Of a stretch of DNA of 64,000 nt, positions 48,825 through 60,608 are shown in pieces. The notes beneath the pieces were generated by a model, which saw only the letters and a list, made by a program, of their open reading frames with translations, had not been told where the DNA came from and did not search any database. The position numbers and the translations under genes are program-made. This stretch comes from Brevibacterium senegalense. GTDB taxonomy: Bacteria > Actinomycetota > Actinomycetes > Actinomycetales > Brevibacteriaceae. The DNA is taken from the NCBI RefSeq assembly GCF_000285835.1, contig NZ_HE978607.1:70029-134028 (forward strand), in the 5' to 3' direction. Numbering within the stretch: position 1 is the stretch's first letter; every line of letters starts with the position of its first letter.

Positions 48825-49429
48825 TCACCCGCACCCGCGCGACGGACGACCGGGGCGCCCTCCGTGAAGTCGATGACGCTCGTGGGCACGACCCCGGGCA
48901 CGCCGGACTCGATGATGAGGTCGACGTCGTTGCCGATCGCGGCCGCCACGTCCTCCGCGTCCGTGAGCGGATCGTCGTCACCGGGCAGCAGCAGGGTGGA
49001 CGACAGGATCGGCTCCCCCACCTCCTCGACGAGCGACAGCGACAGGGGGTTCTCCGGGATGCGGGCGCCCACGGAGTTCTTCTTGGGGTGCATCATCTTC
49101 TTGGGCACCTCCTTCGTCGCCTTCATGATGAAGGTGTACGGCCCCGGGATGAGCGACTTGATCGTCCGGAACGCGTGGTTGTCGAGGATGACGAACTGGC
49201 CCAGCTGTGCGAAGTCGTGGCACATGAGCGTGAAGTGGTGCTTCGAGTCCAGCTGCCGGATGCGGGTGATCCGCTCGATCCCCTCCTTGTTCTCCAGCGC
49301 GCAGCCCAGCGCATAGCAGGAGTCAGTCGGGTAGGCGATGAGCCCGCCGGTGCGGATGACCTCCGCCGCCTGCCGGATCAGGCGCGGCTGCGGATCGACC
49401 GGATGGATCCTCAGAATCTTCGCTCTCAT
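48806..49429 (-). CDS. Sua5/YciO family protein (L-threonylcarbamoyladenylate synthase-like)
   Basis: 207 residues. The YrdC fold is shown by GGLIAYPTDSCYALGCAL, KHHFTLMCHD, PGPYTFIMKAT and SVGARIPENP. Length and the KKMMHPKKNSVG segment favour the YciO subgroup over the longer Sua5. Family members make threonylcarbamoyl-AMP for tRNA t6A; YciO proteins have a weak or uncertain activity. Last gene of the minus-strand block. Confidence 0.88.
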   Translation of the reverse strand: MRAKILRIHPVDPQPRLIRQAAEVIRTGGLIAYPTDSCYALGCALENKEGIERITRIRQLDSKHHFTLMCHDFAQLGQFVILDNHAFRTIKSLIPGPYTFIMKATKEVPKKMMHPKKNSVGARIPENPLSLSLVEEVGEPILSSTLLLPGDDDPLTDAEDVAAAIGNDVDLIIESGVPGVVPTSVIDFTEGAPVVRRAGAGDVSRFD

Positions 49430-49451
49430 GGCCCCATCGTAGTGGCTGGAC

Positions 49452-50648
49452 TCACCGATCGAGCGGAACGATCACTTCCCGGCGGCGCACCGCGCTCGCG
49501 GCGGACCGCCTGCCGATCGGCAGTCCGGCCCCGGTCCGCAGGTCCGAGGCGATGAGGTTGTTGACCCAGCGCGCCTTCGGATCCGCATCGACGAGGAACG
49601 CCTTGAGCAGCAGCGTCGCCGGCAGCGCCAGCAGTGCGCCCAGAGCCCCCAGGACCCAGTACCAGAACAGCAGCGACAGGAAGCTGATGAACGGGGTGAC
49701 CCCCACCGACTCCCCCGTGAACTTGGGCTGGATGATCGACTGGATCACGAAGTTGAGCACCGAGTAGGCGATGACGACCCAGAGGGCCGCCACCCATCCC
49801 TGGTCGACGAGCGCCAGCAGGGCCGGCGGCACGAGGCCGATGACGAAGCCCACGTTGGGGATGTAGTTCGTGAGAAACGCGAGCACGCCCCACACGAGAG
49901 CGAGCGGGACGCCGATGATCTCGAGCGCGATGACGTCCAGGAACGCGACGATGAGTCCGAAGATCGTCGCGACGACCCAGTAGCGGCGCACCCCCTGCGC
50001 GAACGAGGTGAGCGCCTGCGCGAAGCGGGGACGGACGGCGGCAGTGGCGCGCAGACGGTGATCGATCGACATCGAGTCCATCGCGACGAAGAAGACCGCC
50101 ATGACGACGGAGGTGAGCAGCCCGACAACCGTCGACACGTTGCTGAACACCGCCCCGGCGGCGCCCGCGACCGAGTTCGCGTCGATCGCCGCCAGCTGGT
50201 CCTCGAGGAACGCGGGCGTGAGCCCCATCGTCGCGAGCCACTCCGCCGAGTCCTGCACGATCTGCAGCATCTTCTCCGTGTACGACGGCAGGAGGATGAC
50301 GAGGCGGGCGATCGACCAGCCGGTGAGCGCGAAGAACGCGGCCAGCAGGGCCAGGACCACGAGCACCGTCACCATCGCCGCGACGAAGCGTGGCACCCGC
50401 AGCCGGATGAGGTGCGCCTGCAGCGGGTGGACGATGATGACGAGGTTGAGCGCGAGGAAGACCGGGGCGACGATCGACTGCAGCTCGCGGAACACGGCGA
50501 TCGTCACGACGAGCGCCGCGATCCCCACCGTCACGAGCACGTAGCGGGGCAGCCCCCACGCGGTCGGTCCCGACTCCGCCGTCCCCGCGGCCGGAGCCGC
50601 ATCCGCGAGGTCCGGACGTGCCGTCGGCTGCGACGCGTCCGCGCTCAC
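49452..50648 (-). CDS. AI-2E family transporter (TqsA/PerM-like permease)
   Basis: 398 residues. Hydrophobic N-terminal helices, a cytoplasmic-like central segment, then FLTNYIPNVGFVIGLVPPAL and VIQSIIQPKFTGESVGVTPF, the family signatures. Basic C-terminal tail. The GTG at 50648 lies 7 bp after the der stop. Substrates in this family range from autoinducer-2 to ions; none can be inferred here. Confidence 0.88.
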   Translation of the reverse strand: MSADASQPTARPDLADAAPAAGTAESGPTAWGLPRYVLVTVGIAALVVTIAVFRELQSIVAPVFLALNLVIIVHPLQAHLIRLRVPRFVAAMVTVLVVLALLAAFFALTGWSIARLVILLPSYTEKMLQIVQDSAEWLATMGLTPAFLEDQLAAIDANSVAGAAGAVFSNVSTVVGLLTSVVMAVFFVAMDSMSIDHRLRATAAVRPRFAQALTSFAQGVRRYWVVATIFGLIVAFLDVIALEIIGVPLALVWGVLAFLTNYIPNVGFVIGLVPPALLALVDQGWVAALWVVIAYSVLNFVIQSIIQPKFTGESVGVTPFISFLSLLFWYWVLGALGALLALPATLLLKAFLVDADPKARWVNNLIASDLRTGAGLPIGRRSAASAVRRREVIVPLDR

Positions 50649-50655
50649 CGGCGGA

Positions 50656-52197
50656 TCACCGCCGCTTCCGCTTCTCGCGGATCCGCATGCCCAGCTGGAT
50701 GGGCGTGCCGGTGAAGTCGAAGGTCTCCCGGAGGCGGCGCAGGATGAACCGGCGGTAGCCCGGGTCCAGGAACCCCGTCGTGAAGAGCACGATGTGCGGC
50801 GGCCGGTGCGAGACCTGCGTGCCGAACAGGATGCGCGGCTGCTTGCCGCCGCGCACCGGGTGCGGGTTGGCGGCGACCAGCTCGCCCAGGAACGCGTTGA
50901 GGCGGCTCGTGGGGATCCGGCGGTCCCAGCCCGCCAGCGCCGCGTCCAGTGCGGGCACGAGCTTCTCCGCATGCCGACCGGTCTTGGCGGAGATGTTGAC
51001 CCGCGGCGCCCAGGACACGTGCGCCAGGTCCTTCTCGATCTCCCGCTCCAGCCAGTGCCTGCGCTCCTCGTCGAGGAGGTCCCACTTGTTGAAGGCGAGC
51101 ACCAGGGCGCGTCCGGCCTCCGTCGCGCTGCGGACGATGCGGATGTCCTGCTCGCTCAGCGGCTCGCTGGCCTCGAGCAGCACGAGTGCGACCTCCGCGC
51201 GCTCCAGGGCGGTCTGCGTGCGCAGCGACGCGTAGTACTCCGCGCCGCTGGCCTGGCGGGCTCGCTTCTTGATGCCGGCGGTGTCGACGAAGCGCCACTG
51301 CCGCCCGCCCAGCTCGACGACCTCGTCGACGGGGTCGCGCGTCGTGCCTGCGACGTTGTCGACGAGGACCCGGTCCTCCTTCGCCAGGTGGTTGAGCAGC
51401 GAGGACTTCCCCACGTTGGGGCGGCCCACGAGCGCGATGCGACGCGGTCCGCCCGGCTCCTCGGCCGCGTCGACCTGGGAGAACTCCGGCAGCACCTCGA
51501 CGATGACGTCCAGCAGGTCCGCGACGCCGCGGCCGTGCATGGCGGAGACCGTGTGCGGCTCGCCCAGTCCCAGCGACCACAGTTCCGCCGCCTGGATCTC
51601 GCCGCGCTCGTCGTCGACCTTGTTCGCCGCGAGGATGACGGGCTTGCCGGCCCGGCGCAGCATCCGCACGACGTGCTCGTCCGTCGAGGTCACCCCGGTC
51701 GTCACGTCGACGACCAGGAGGACCGCGTCCGCCTGGTCGACCGCGATCTCCGCCTGTCCGGCGATGCGGGAGGCCATGCCGCGCGCGTCGATGTCCCAGC
51801 CTCCCGTGTCGACGAGTGTGAGGGGACGACCGCCCCATTCCGCGGAGTAGCGGACGCGGTCGCGGGTCACGCCCGGCACATCCTCGACGACGGCCTCGCG
51901 GCGGCCCAGGATGCGGTTGACGAGCGTCGACTTGCCCACGTTGGGCCGGCCCACGATCGCGAGCACCGGCGCCGGCTTCAGGAGGGCCGGGGCCGCGTCG
52001 TCGGCCTCGAAGGCCTCGAGCAGCGCGCGGTCCTCCTCCTCGAGCTCGTAGGCCTCGAGCCCGCTGCGCAGCGACTGGGCGCGCTGGTGGGCCTCCTCCT
52101 CGTCGATCGCCGCGAGCCGGTCGACGAGGTCGTCGTCCGGGTCCGGGGTGAAGTCCGCGTCCGGCTCCGCTGCCGGGTCGTCGTGGGGGTGTGTCAT
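50656..52197 (-). CDS. der: Ribosome biogenesis GTPase Der (EngA)
   Basis: 513 residues with two tandem GTPase domains. G1 motifs are GRPNVGKS at 83-90 and again in [16 protein letters not shown], with DTGGW and DTAGI G3, NKVD and NKWD G4. A C-terminal KH-like domain ends in KRKRR. An acidic N-terminal extension of about 75 residues is typical of actinobacterial Der. Acts in 50S subunit assembly. The ATG overlaps the cmk stop. Confidence 0.95.
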   Translation of the reverse strand: MTHPHDDPAAEPDADFTPDPDDDLVDRLAAIDEEEAHQRAQSLRSGLEAYELEEEDRALLEAFEADDAAPALLKPAPVLAIVGRPNVGKSTLVNRILGRREAVVEDVPGVTRDRVRYSAEWGGRPLTLVDTGGWDIDARGMASRIAGQAEIAVDQADAVLLVVDVTTGVTSTDEHVVRMLRRAGKPVILAANKVDDERGEIQAAELWSLGLGEPHTVSAMHGRGVADLLDVIVEVLPEFSQVDAAEEPGGPRRIALVGRPNVGKSSLLNHLAKEDRVLVDNVAGTTRDPVDEVVELGGRQWRFVDTAGIKKRARQASGAEYYASLRTQTALERAEVALVLLEASEPLSEQDIRIVRSATEAGRALVLAFNKWDLLDEERRHWLEREIEKDLAHVSWAPRVNISAKTGRHAEKLVPALDAALAGWDRRIPTSRLNAFLGELVAANPHPVRGGKQPRILFGTQVSHRPPHIVLFTTGFLDPGYRRFILRRLRETFDFTGTPIQLGMRIREKRKRR

Positions 52198-52856
52198 GAG
52201 GAGGTGCCTTCCAGGAGCGTGAGCACGGCCTCCACGGCCTCGTCGAAGCTCACGTTCGTCGTGTCGAGTGTGTGGACGCCGTCCGCCGCGGTGAGGAAGC
52301 TGGTCGTCTCCGAGTCCCGACGGTCGCGATCCGCGACCAGTCCGCGGGTCGCCTCGAGGGACGCCGCGTCCGCCGTCCCGTGCAGTTCCTGCGAGCGCCG
52401 GGCGATCCGGACGGACTCGTCCGCCGTCATGAGGATCCGCACGTCCGCGTCCGGTGCGACGACGGTCGTGATGTCGCGGCCCTCGACGACGATCCCCGGC
52501 GTCGTCTGCGCGATGATCTCACGCTGGCGCTCGATGAGCTCGTCGCGCGCGTCCTGCACGCCGGACACGGTCTGGACGTTCTGGGCCACCTGCGGCTCCC
52601 GGATGTCCTCCGTCACGTCGATCCCGTCGATCTCCACGGAGAACGCGTCCGGGTCCGTCGAGATCTCCAGTTCCGCACCGCGGACCAGCTCGACGACGTC
52701 GCCGGGGTCCGTCACCCCGCGGTTGAGGCACAGCCAGGCTGTCGCGCGGTACATCGCACCGGTGTCCAGATAGCCGTAACCCAGCCGTCGTGCCACTTCC
52801 TTCGACGTGCTGGACTTGCCGACCCCGCTGGGACCGTCGATCGCGATGACTGCCAT
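52194..52856 (-). CDS. cmk: Cytidylate kinase
   Basis: 220 residues. Phosphorylates CMP and dCMP. P-loop GPSGVGKSS at 8-16, [10 protein letters not shown] substrate motif, [13 protein letters not shown] and the RRSQEL lid. Normal length. Translationally coupled to der. Sits between tyrA and der, where mycobacteria have rluB-cmk-der without tyrA. Confidence 0.95.
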   Translation of the reverse strand: MAVIAIDGPSGVGKSSTSKEVARRLGYGYLDTGAMYRATAWLCLNRGVTDPGDVVELVRGAELEISTDPDAFSVEIDGIDVTEDIREPQVAQNVQTVSGVQDARDELIERQREIIAQTTPGIVVEGRDITTVVAPDADVRILMTADESVRIARRSQELHGTADAASLEATRGLVADRDRRDSETTSFLTAADGVHTLDTTNVSFDEAVEAVLTLLEGTSS

Positions 52857-52900
52857 GCTCTGCACCCTCTCGTGCTGTACCTCGTGTCTGGAGTCCAACC

Positions 52901-54046
52901 CTATCCGTCCGCGGGACCGGAATCGTGCGGCGCGACGGGCCCGGTCGCATCCGTCTCCGCCTGGTCCGGCAGCCTCCACCCGCGGGCGCTCAGTCCGGCG
53001 ACGAGGTCCTGGACCCGATCGGGCAGCACCATGATGTCGAGGCTGCCCAGCCGGTGTCCCGTCGCGTGGTCGATGCGGACGTCCTCCACGTTGATGCCCA
53101 GCTGGTGCACGTCCGTGAACAGGCGCGCCAGTCCGCCGGGCTCGTCGCCCACGACGACGGTGACGATGCCGTAGACCACGGGCTGCTGACCGTGCTTGCC
53201 CGGCACCCGCTGGTGGCCCTCGTTGCCCGCCGCGATCGCCTGCGCGATCGTCGCGTAGCCGCCGGGGCCCAGGTCCAGGGCGCCGATGACCGCGTCGAGG
53301 TCCGCGCGCACCCCGGTGAGCACGTCGCGCACCTCGGACGCGTTGCCCGCGAGGATCTGCGTCCACAGTCCCGGGTCCGAGGCCGCGATCCGGATGACGT
53401 CCCGCAGCCCCTGCCCGGCCAGTGCGATCCCGTCGACCGGCATCTCGATGAGCTGCGCCGCCATGAGCGAGGCGAGCACCTGCGGCGCGTGCGAGACCCG
53501 GGCGACCGAGGAGTCGTGGAACTCCGGCTCGAGGTGCAGGACCGTGGCGCCCACGGCCTCGGCGACGGCGACGACCTGCGCCAGCCGCGCCGGCGGCGTG
53601 TCGTCGTCCGAGCAGACGACCCACGGGCGCGCCTCGAAGAGGTCGACCCGGGCGGAGACCGCACCGGACCGCTCGCGGCCGGCCATGGGGTGGGACCCGA
53701 TGTAGCGGTCCAGCTCATCCCCCGCCGAGGCCGCGCGGACCCGGTCGAGGATCGTCCCCTTGACGCTCGCGACGTCCGTCACGGTCGCCTGCGGCAGCGC
53801 CCGCAATTGGTCGACGATGACGTCCGCCGCGACGTCCGGGGGCGCTGCGACGACGACCAGCTCCGTGTCCGGGTGCGGGTCCGACAGCGCGCCTGCGCCC
53901 ATGTCCGCGGCCAGGCGGCCCGCGGTGGGCGAGGTGTCCTGCAATGTCACCGCGCAGCCGGCGCGCGTGAGCCCCAGACCCACGGACGTGCCCAGCAGTC
54001 CCGCCCCCACGATGTGCACGCGGTGCGGGAGGTCGGCTCGACTCAC
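52901..54046 (-). CDS. tyrA: Prephenate dehydrogenase with C-terminal ACT domain
   Basis: 381 residues. Converts prephenate to 4-hydroxyphenylpyruvate for tyrosine. NAD motif GAGLLG at 14-19, GSHPMAGRERSG substrate loop, SVARVSHAPQVLAS helix. The C-terminal ACT-like domain (YGIVTVVVGDEPGGLARLF) predicts feedback by tyrosine. The GTG start overlaps the rluB stop (GTGA). Its place inside the scp-rluB-cmk-der operon couples an aromatic amino acid gene to chromosome and ribosome genes. Confidence 0.93.
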   Translation of the reverse strand: MSRADLPHRVHIVGAGLLGTSVGLGLTRAGCAVTLQDTSPTAGRLAADMGAGALSDPHPDTELVVVAAPPDVAADVIVDQLRALPQATVTDVASVKGTILDRVRAASAGDELDRYIGSHPMAGRERSGAVSARVDLFEARPWVVCSDDDTPPARLAQVVAVAEAVGATVLHLEPEFHDSSVARVSHAPQVLASLMAAQLIEMPVDGIALAGQGLRDVIRIAASDPGLWTQILAGNASEVRDVLTGVRADLDAVIGALDLGPGGYATIAQAIAAGNEGHQRVPGKHGQQPVVYGIVTVVVGDEPGGLARLFTDVHQLGINVEDVRIDHATGHRLGSLDIMVLPDRVQDLVAGLSARGWRLPDQAETDATGPVAPHDSGPADG

Positions 54047-54879
54047 AGATCGACGGCCTTCATGAGGTCGGCCAGCTCGTGCGGGCGCAGGGCGCGCAGC
54101 TTGCCGGGCCGCTGCTCCGCGAGTGCGATGGGTCCGAAGTGGGTGCGGACGAGGCGCTCGACGGGGGTGCCCACGGCCTCGAGCAGCCGGCGGACGATCC
54201 GGTTGCGGCCGGAGTGCAGGACGACCTCGACGAGCGCGCGGCCCGGTGTCGAGTCGATGAGGCGGAACGAGTCGACGTGGGCGATCCCGTCCTCCAGCTC
54301 GATCCCGTCGCGCAGCCGGGCGCCCGCGTCGCGGGGCACCGGTCCGCGCACCTGCGCGAGGTAGGTCTTGGGGACCTCGTAGCGGGGGTGCGTGAGGCGG
54401 TTGCTGAGCTCGCCGTCGTTCGTCAGCAGCAGCAGCCCCTCCGTGTCGTAGTCGAGGCGGCCCACGTGGAAGAGGCGCTCCGGGCGGTCGCGGACGAACT
54501 CCGCGATCGACCGGCGGCCCTCCGGGTCGCTCATCGCCGTCACGACCTTGGCCGGCTTGTTGAGGGCCAGGTAGACCTTCTCCGGGCTGGTCGTGATCCG
54601 CATCGTGTCGACGTGGACGGCCTGCGTCTCCGGGTCGACGCGGGTGCCCAGTTCGCGGACGACGACGCCGTCGACCTCGACGCGCCCCTCCGTGATGAGG
54701 GTCTCGCACGCGCGGCGGGAGCCCAGTCCCGCATCCGCGAGGACCTTCTGCAGGCGCACACCGTCCTCGCGGTGCACGTCGGAGACCGGGCCGGACGCCT
54801 GCGCGGCGCGCTGGTGGCGATCGCGGCGCGACGGACGGCGGGAACGATGGCCGGGAGACCGGGGGTCGGAAGTGCTCAT
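54043..54879 (-). CDS. rluB: 23S rRNA pseudouridine synthase RluB-like
   Basis: 278 residues. A basic N-terminal tail of about 35 residues, an S4 RNA-binding domain (RLQKVLADAGLGSRRACETL) and a RsuA-type catalytic domain with Asp143 in GRLDYDTEGLLLLT and GRNRIVRRLLEAVG. Modifies 23S rRNA. Overlaps scpB upstream and tyrA downstream. Confidence 0.93.
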   Translation of the reverse strand: MSTSDPRSPGHRSRRPSRRDRHQRAAQASGPVSDVHREDGVRLQKVLADAGLGSRRACETLITEGRVEVDGVVVRELGTRVDPETQAVHVDTMRITTSPEKVYLALNKPAKVVTAMSDPEGRRSIAEFVRDRPERLFHVGRLDYDTEGLLLLTNDGELSNRLTHPRYEVPKTYLAQVRGPVPRDAGARLRDGIELEDGIAHVDSFRLIDSTPGRALVEVVLHSGRNRIVRRLLEAVGTPVERLVRTHFGPIALAEQRPGKLRALRPHELADLMKAVDL

Positions 54880-55481
54880 TCCCCCATTATCCCGAACTCG
54901 GCGCCATCCGCCGCACCGGCCTCGCCGGCGCGCAGCGCATCGTCGCCCTCCGGCAGGAACGGGGCGATGTCCGGCAGGTCCTCGATCCGCTCCAGTCCGG
55001 CGACTTCGAGGAACGCGGGGGTGGTGACGAACCGCACGCCGCCGGTCGTCTCATCCGCCCCCGCCTCGACGATGAGGCCCCGCAGCAGGAGCGTGCGGAC
55101 GACGCCGTCGACGTTGACGCCCCGGATCGCGGAGATCCGCGCGCGGGTGACCGGCTGCCGGTACGCGATGACGGCGAGGGTCTCGAGGGCTGCCTGCGAC
55201 AGCCGTGCCGTCTGCCCGGCCGTGAGGAACGCGGAGACGACGTCGTGCTGCTCCGGCCGCGAGTAGACCCGCCAGCCGCCGGCGGCCCGCGTCAGTCGGA
55301 AGCCGCGCCGGCGGCCGTCGCGGTCGCCGTCGTAGTCGGCCGCCAGCTCCTCCAGCCCGCGGGCGACCTCGTCCGGCTCGACGCCCAGGCCGTCGCTCAG
55401 CTGCGCGACGGTCACCGGGTGGTCGACGACCATGAGGACGGCCTCGAGGCCCGCCAGCAGCTCCGCCGTGGGCTCAGTCAT
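54876..55481 (-). CDS. scpB: Segregation and condensation protein B
   Basis: 201 residues with two winged-helix domains (VAQLSDGLGVEPDEV; LSQAALETLAVIAYRQPVTR, RISAIRGVNVDGVVRTLLLR). Dimeric kite subunit of the SMC-ScpAB condensin. Its start overlaps the scpA 3' end by 8 bp. Confidence 0.93.
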   Translation of the reverse strand: MTEPTAELLAGLEAVLMVVDHPVTVAQLSDGLGVEPDEVARGLEELAADYDGDRDGRRRGFRLTRAAGGWRVYSRPEQHDVVSAFLTAGQTARLSQAALETLAVIAYRQPVTRARISAIRGVNVDGVVRTLLLRGLIVEAGADETTGGVRFVTTPAFLEVAGLERIEDLPDIAPFLPEGDDALRAGEAGAADGAEFGIMGE

Positions 55482-56385
55482 CGTCGTCCCCGTCCGCGGA
55501 CGCGTCCGTCTCCGCCTCCGAAGCGGTGGCCGGGTCGTCCGCCGAGGTCGCGGCCGGGTCCGTCTCCCCCGTGCGCGCCGCGACGGTGAGGGGACCCAGC
55601 GCCTCGGGCTGGTCGAATGTGCACAGGCCCGCCTTGAAGAGCTCGAGGAGCGCGAGGAACCGCGCGACGACGACGAGGCGCGAGTCCGCGTCCTCGACGA
55701 GGGCTGCGAAGTCGATGCGCTCCTGACCGCGCAGACGGGCGAGGACGAGCGCGCGCTGCTCCGTCACGGACACGCGCGCGTCGTGCAGGTGGTCGAGCGC
55801 GACGGACGGCGGCGTCCGGTCCCGCGAGACGACCGCCGCGTACACCGCCGCCAGCACGGGTCCGGAGGTCTGGAAGTCCAGCGGCGGCAGGAGGCGCAGG
55901 AAGTCCTCCTCGAGCGGCACCGCCCGCGGCACCGCCTGCCCCGCGTCCTCCATCCGCTGGGCGAGTACGCGCGAGACCTCCTTGTACGCGCGGTACTGCA
56001 GGAGACGTGCGAAGAGGAGGTCGCGGGCCTCGAGCAGCTCGAGGTCCAGCTCGTCCTCGACCTCCGCCCCCGGCAGCAGTCGGGCCAGCTTGAGGTCCAG
56101 CAGGGTCGCGGCGACCAGCAGGAAGTGGCTCAGCTCGTCCAGCCCGCGCGTGCCGCGCAGGGTCGCGACGTGGGCCAGGAAGTCGTCCGTCACCTCCGCT
56201 AGCGCGATCTCCGTGATGTCGAGCGACCGGCGGGCGATGAGGTCGAGGAGCACGTCGAAGGGGCCGGAGAAGTTCTCCAGCTCGACGGTGAACCCGGACG
56301 CGGAGCCGGCCGCGGCCTCGGCGTCGTCCGCGGGGCCCGCGGTCGCCTGCTCCGACGACTGCTCCGGCGCCTGCGCCAGTGTCAG
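55474..56385 (-). CDS. scpA: Segregation and condensation protein A, probable CTG start
   Basis: Kleisin subunit linking SMC heads. The conserved N-terminal block FTVELENFSGPFDVLLDLIA is encoded in frame, but no ATG, GTG or TTG precedes it after the last upstream option. The first such codon (GTG 56253) lies inside the conserved block and would remove the SMC-neck-binding strand. A CTG at 56385 overlaps the parA stop as CTGA, mirroring the ATGA/GTGA couplings elsewhere in this operon, and gives 303 residues. The next part is rich in Ala and Glu, then LDELSHFLLVAATLLDLKL and a C-terminal winged helix, with an acidic tail. Confidence 0.85.
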   Translation of the reverse strand: MTLAQAPEQSSEQATAGPADDAEAAAGSASGFTVELENFSGPFDVLLDLIARRSLDITEIALAEVTDDFLAHVATLRGTRGLDELSHFLLVAATLLDLKLARLLPGAEVEDELDLELLEARDLLFARLLQYRAYKEVSRVLAQRMEDAGQAVPRAVPLEEDFLRLLPPLDFQTSGPVLAAVYAAVVSRDRTPPSVALDHLHDARVSVTEQRALVLARLRGQERIDFAALVEDADSRLVVVARFLALLELFKAGLCTFDQPEALGPLTVAARTGETDPAATSADDPATASEAETDASADGDDDD

Positions 56386-57275
56386 GGCGCGCCTCCGCGG
56401 GCGATGAGCTCGCGTGCCAGCCGGCGGTAGGAGTCCGCCCCGCGGTGCGAGGGCGCGAAGGTCGTGATGGGCTCCGCCGCGACCGTCGCGTCCGGGAACT
56501 TGACCGTCCGGTTGATGACGGTCTCGAACACCGTCTCGCCGAACGCGTCGACGACGCTCGCGATGACCTCGCGGGCGTGGAGGGTGCGGCCGTCGAACAT
56601 CGTCGCGAGGATGCCGTCGATCGTGAGCGACGGGTTGAGGCGGTCCTGCACCTTCTCGATCGTCTCGACCAGCAGCGCGACACCGCGCAGCGCGAAGAAC
56701 TCCGTCTCGAGCGGGATGATGACGCCGTGCGCGGCCGTGAGCGCGTTGACGGTCAGCAGGCCCAGTGACGGCTGGCAGTCGACGAGGATCACGTCGTACT
56801 CGTCGGACACCTTCGCGAGCGCGCGCGCCAGCACCTGCTCGCGGGCGACCTCGCCCACCAGCTGGATCTCCGCCGCGGACAGGTCGATGTTCGCGGGCAT
56901 GACGTCGATGTCCGCGACCGCCGTCTGGTGGATCACTTCGTGCGGGTCCAGGCGACCGTTCATGAGCACGTTGTAGACGGACTGATCGAGCGAGTTCGGG
57001 TTGATGCCCAGTCCCACGGACAGGGCGCCCTGCGGGTCGAAGTCGACCAGCAGCACGCGGCGGCCGTACCCGGCCAGCGCCGCACCCAGGTTGATCGACG
57101 ACGTCGTCTTGCCCACGCCGCCCTTCTGGTTCACCATCGCGATGATGCGTGCGGGCCCGTGTCCGTCGAGCGGCGCAGGCTCCGGGAACTCCCGGACCGG
57201 GCGCCCGGTGGGGCCCGGTGCTGCGTCGGACTCGATGTCGAGCCGCTGCTGCGAGTCTGCCACGTGCTTCCTCAT
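56382..57275 (-). CDS. ParA-family chromosome partitioning ATPase
   Basis: 297 residues. Deviant Walker A KGGVGKTT at 51-58, VLLVDFDPQGALSVGLG, VDCQPSLGLLTVNAL Walker B, with an N-terminal extension of about 40 residues. It lies next to scpAB rather than with parB, so it is the Soj-like orphan found at this locus in actinobacteria (Rv1708 equivalent). The start is ATG 57275 or GTG 57263; the purine-rich stretch suits either. Confidence 0.9.
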   Translation of the reverse strand: MRKHVADSQQRLDIESDAAPGPTGRPVREFPEPAPLDGHGPARIIAMVNQKGGVGKTTSSINLGAALAGYGRRVLLVDFDPQGALSVGLGINPNSLDQSVYNVLMNGRLDPHEVIHQTAVADIDVMPANIDLSAAEIQLVGEVAREQVLARALAKVSDEYDVILVDCQPSLGLLTVNALTAAHGVIIPLETEFFALRGVALLVETIEKVQDRLNPSLTIDGILATMFDGRTLHAREVIASVVDAFGETVFETVINRTVKFPDATVAAEPITTFAPSHRGADSYRRLARELIARGGAP

Positions 57276-57297
57276 CTCCTCGCTACTACGGTCTGGC

Positions 57298-58245
57298 TCA
57301 GCCTATCGCGCGGGGGTGGGTCGAGGCGTACACCTCGCGGAGCGACTGCACGGTCACCCGCGTGTAGATCTGGGTCGTGACGACGGACGCGTGGCCCAGG
57401 AGCTCCTGCACGACGCGGATGTCCGCCCCTCCCTCCAGCAGGTGGGTCGCGAAGGTGTGGCGCAGCGTGTGGGGCGTGACCCCCTCGACGCCCGCCTGCT
57501 CCGCCGCGCGGCGCACGATCGTCCACGCGGACTGGCGGCTGAGCCTGCCACCGCGCTGGTTGAGGAAAACGGCGCCGGCCCGGTCCGTGCTGCGGGCCCG
57601 CGCGGCGAGTGCGGGCCGGCTGCGGACCAGCCACGCGTCCAGCGCTGTGCGCGCGTGGGAGCCCACCGGTACCAGCCGCTCCTTCGCCCCCTTCCCGTAG
57701 AGGCGCACGGTCCCGTGGGCGAGGTCGAGGTCGTCGAGGTCGAGGCCCACGGCCTCGCTGATGCGGGCGCCGGTCGCGTAGAGCAGCTCCAGCAGCGCCG
57801 CCGCCCGCTGCTGGACGGCCTCGTCGCCCTGGGTCGTGCGCAGCAGCGCCTCCACCTGGGACAGGGTGAGGCCGGACGGCAGCCGCTCCGCCTGCCGGGG
57901 CGGCGGCAGCGCGGCGGCGGGATCGCTCGTGACGACCCCCTCGCCCAGCAGGTGGTCGTGGAGGCGGCGGATCGCGACGACGATGCGGGCGCGGGAGGCC
58001 GGCGCGAGGCCGTCCTCCTCGAGGCGCGCGCGGAACGCCAGCAGATCCTGCTCCGTCACCTGGGAGAAGGCGGCGGTCCCCCGGTCGTCGAGCCACGCCA
58101 GGTAGCGGCCCAGGTCGCGCGCGTAGGCATCGACCGTGTTGCGCGAGAGACCGCGCTCCAGCTCGATGAGCGTGAGGTAGTCCTCGACGGGGGCCCGCAG
58201 GGCGCGCGGGACCTCGGGCAGCAGTTGGGCGCCGTGGCGTGCCAC
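57298..58245 (-). CDS. xerD: Tyrosine site-specific recombinase XerD
   Basis: 315 residues. N-terminal SAM-like domain, then the catalytic domain with Arg in [13 protein letters not shown], Lys in [10 protein letters not shown], the [15 protein letters not shown]is/Arg block, [15 protein letters not shown] with the nucleophilic Tyr. Resolves chromosome dimers at dif with XerC. The GTG at 58245 has AGGGA 5 nt upstream and lies 1 bp after the NUDIX stop. Conserved gene order and lack of mobile-element neighbours argue against an integrase. Confidence 0.93.
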   Translation of the reverse strand: MARHGAQLLPEVPRALRAPVEDYLTLIELERGLSRNTVDAYARDLGRYLAWLDDRGTAAFSQVTEQDLLAFRARLEEDGLAPASRARIVVAIRRLHDHLLGEGVVTSDPAAALPPPRQAERLPSGLTLSQVEALLRTTQGDEAVQQRAAALLELLYATGARISEAVGLDLDDLDLAHGTVRLYGKGAKERLVPVGSHARTALDAWLVRSRPALAARARSTDRAGAVFLNQRGGRLSRQSAWTIVRRAAEQAGVEGVTPHTLRHTFATHLLEGGADIRVVQELLGHASVVTTQIYTRVTVQSLREVYASTHPRAIG

Positions 58246-58246
58246 G

Positions 58247-60608
<2,362 letters not shown>

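Noticed and set aside
57298..58245. XerD-like recombinase as a mobile-element integrase
   Set aside because: It has standard XerD length and motifs and sits in the conserved pyrG-NUDIX-xerD-parA order.
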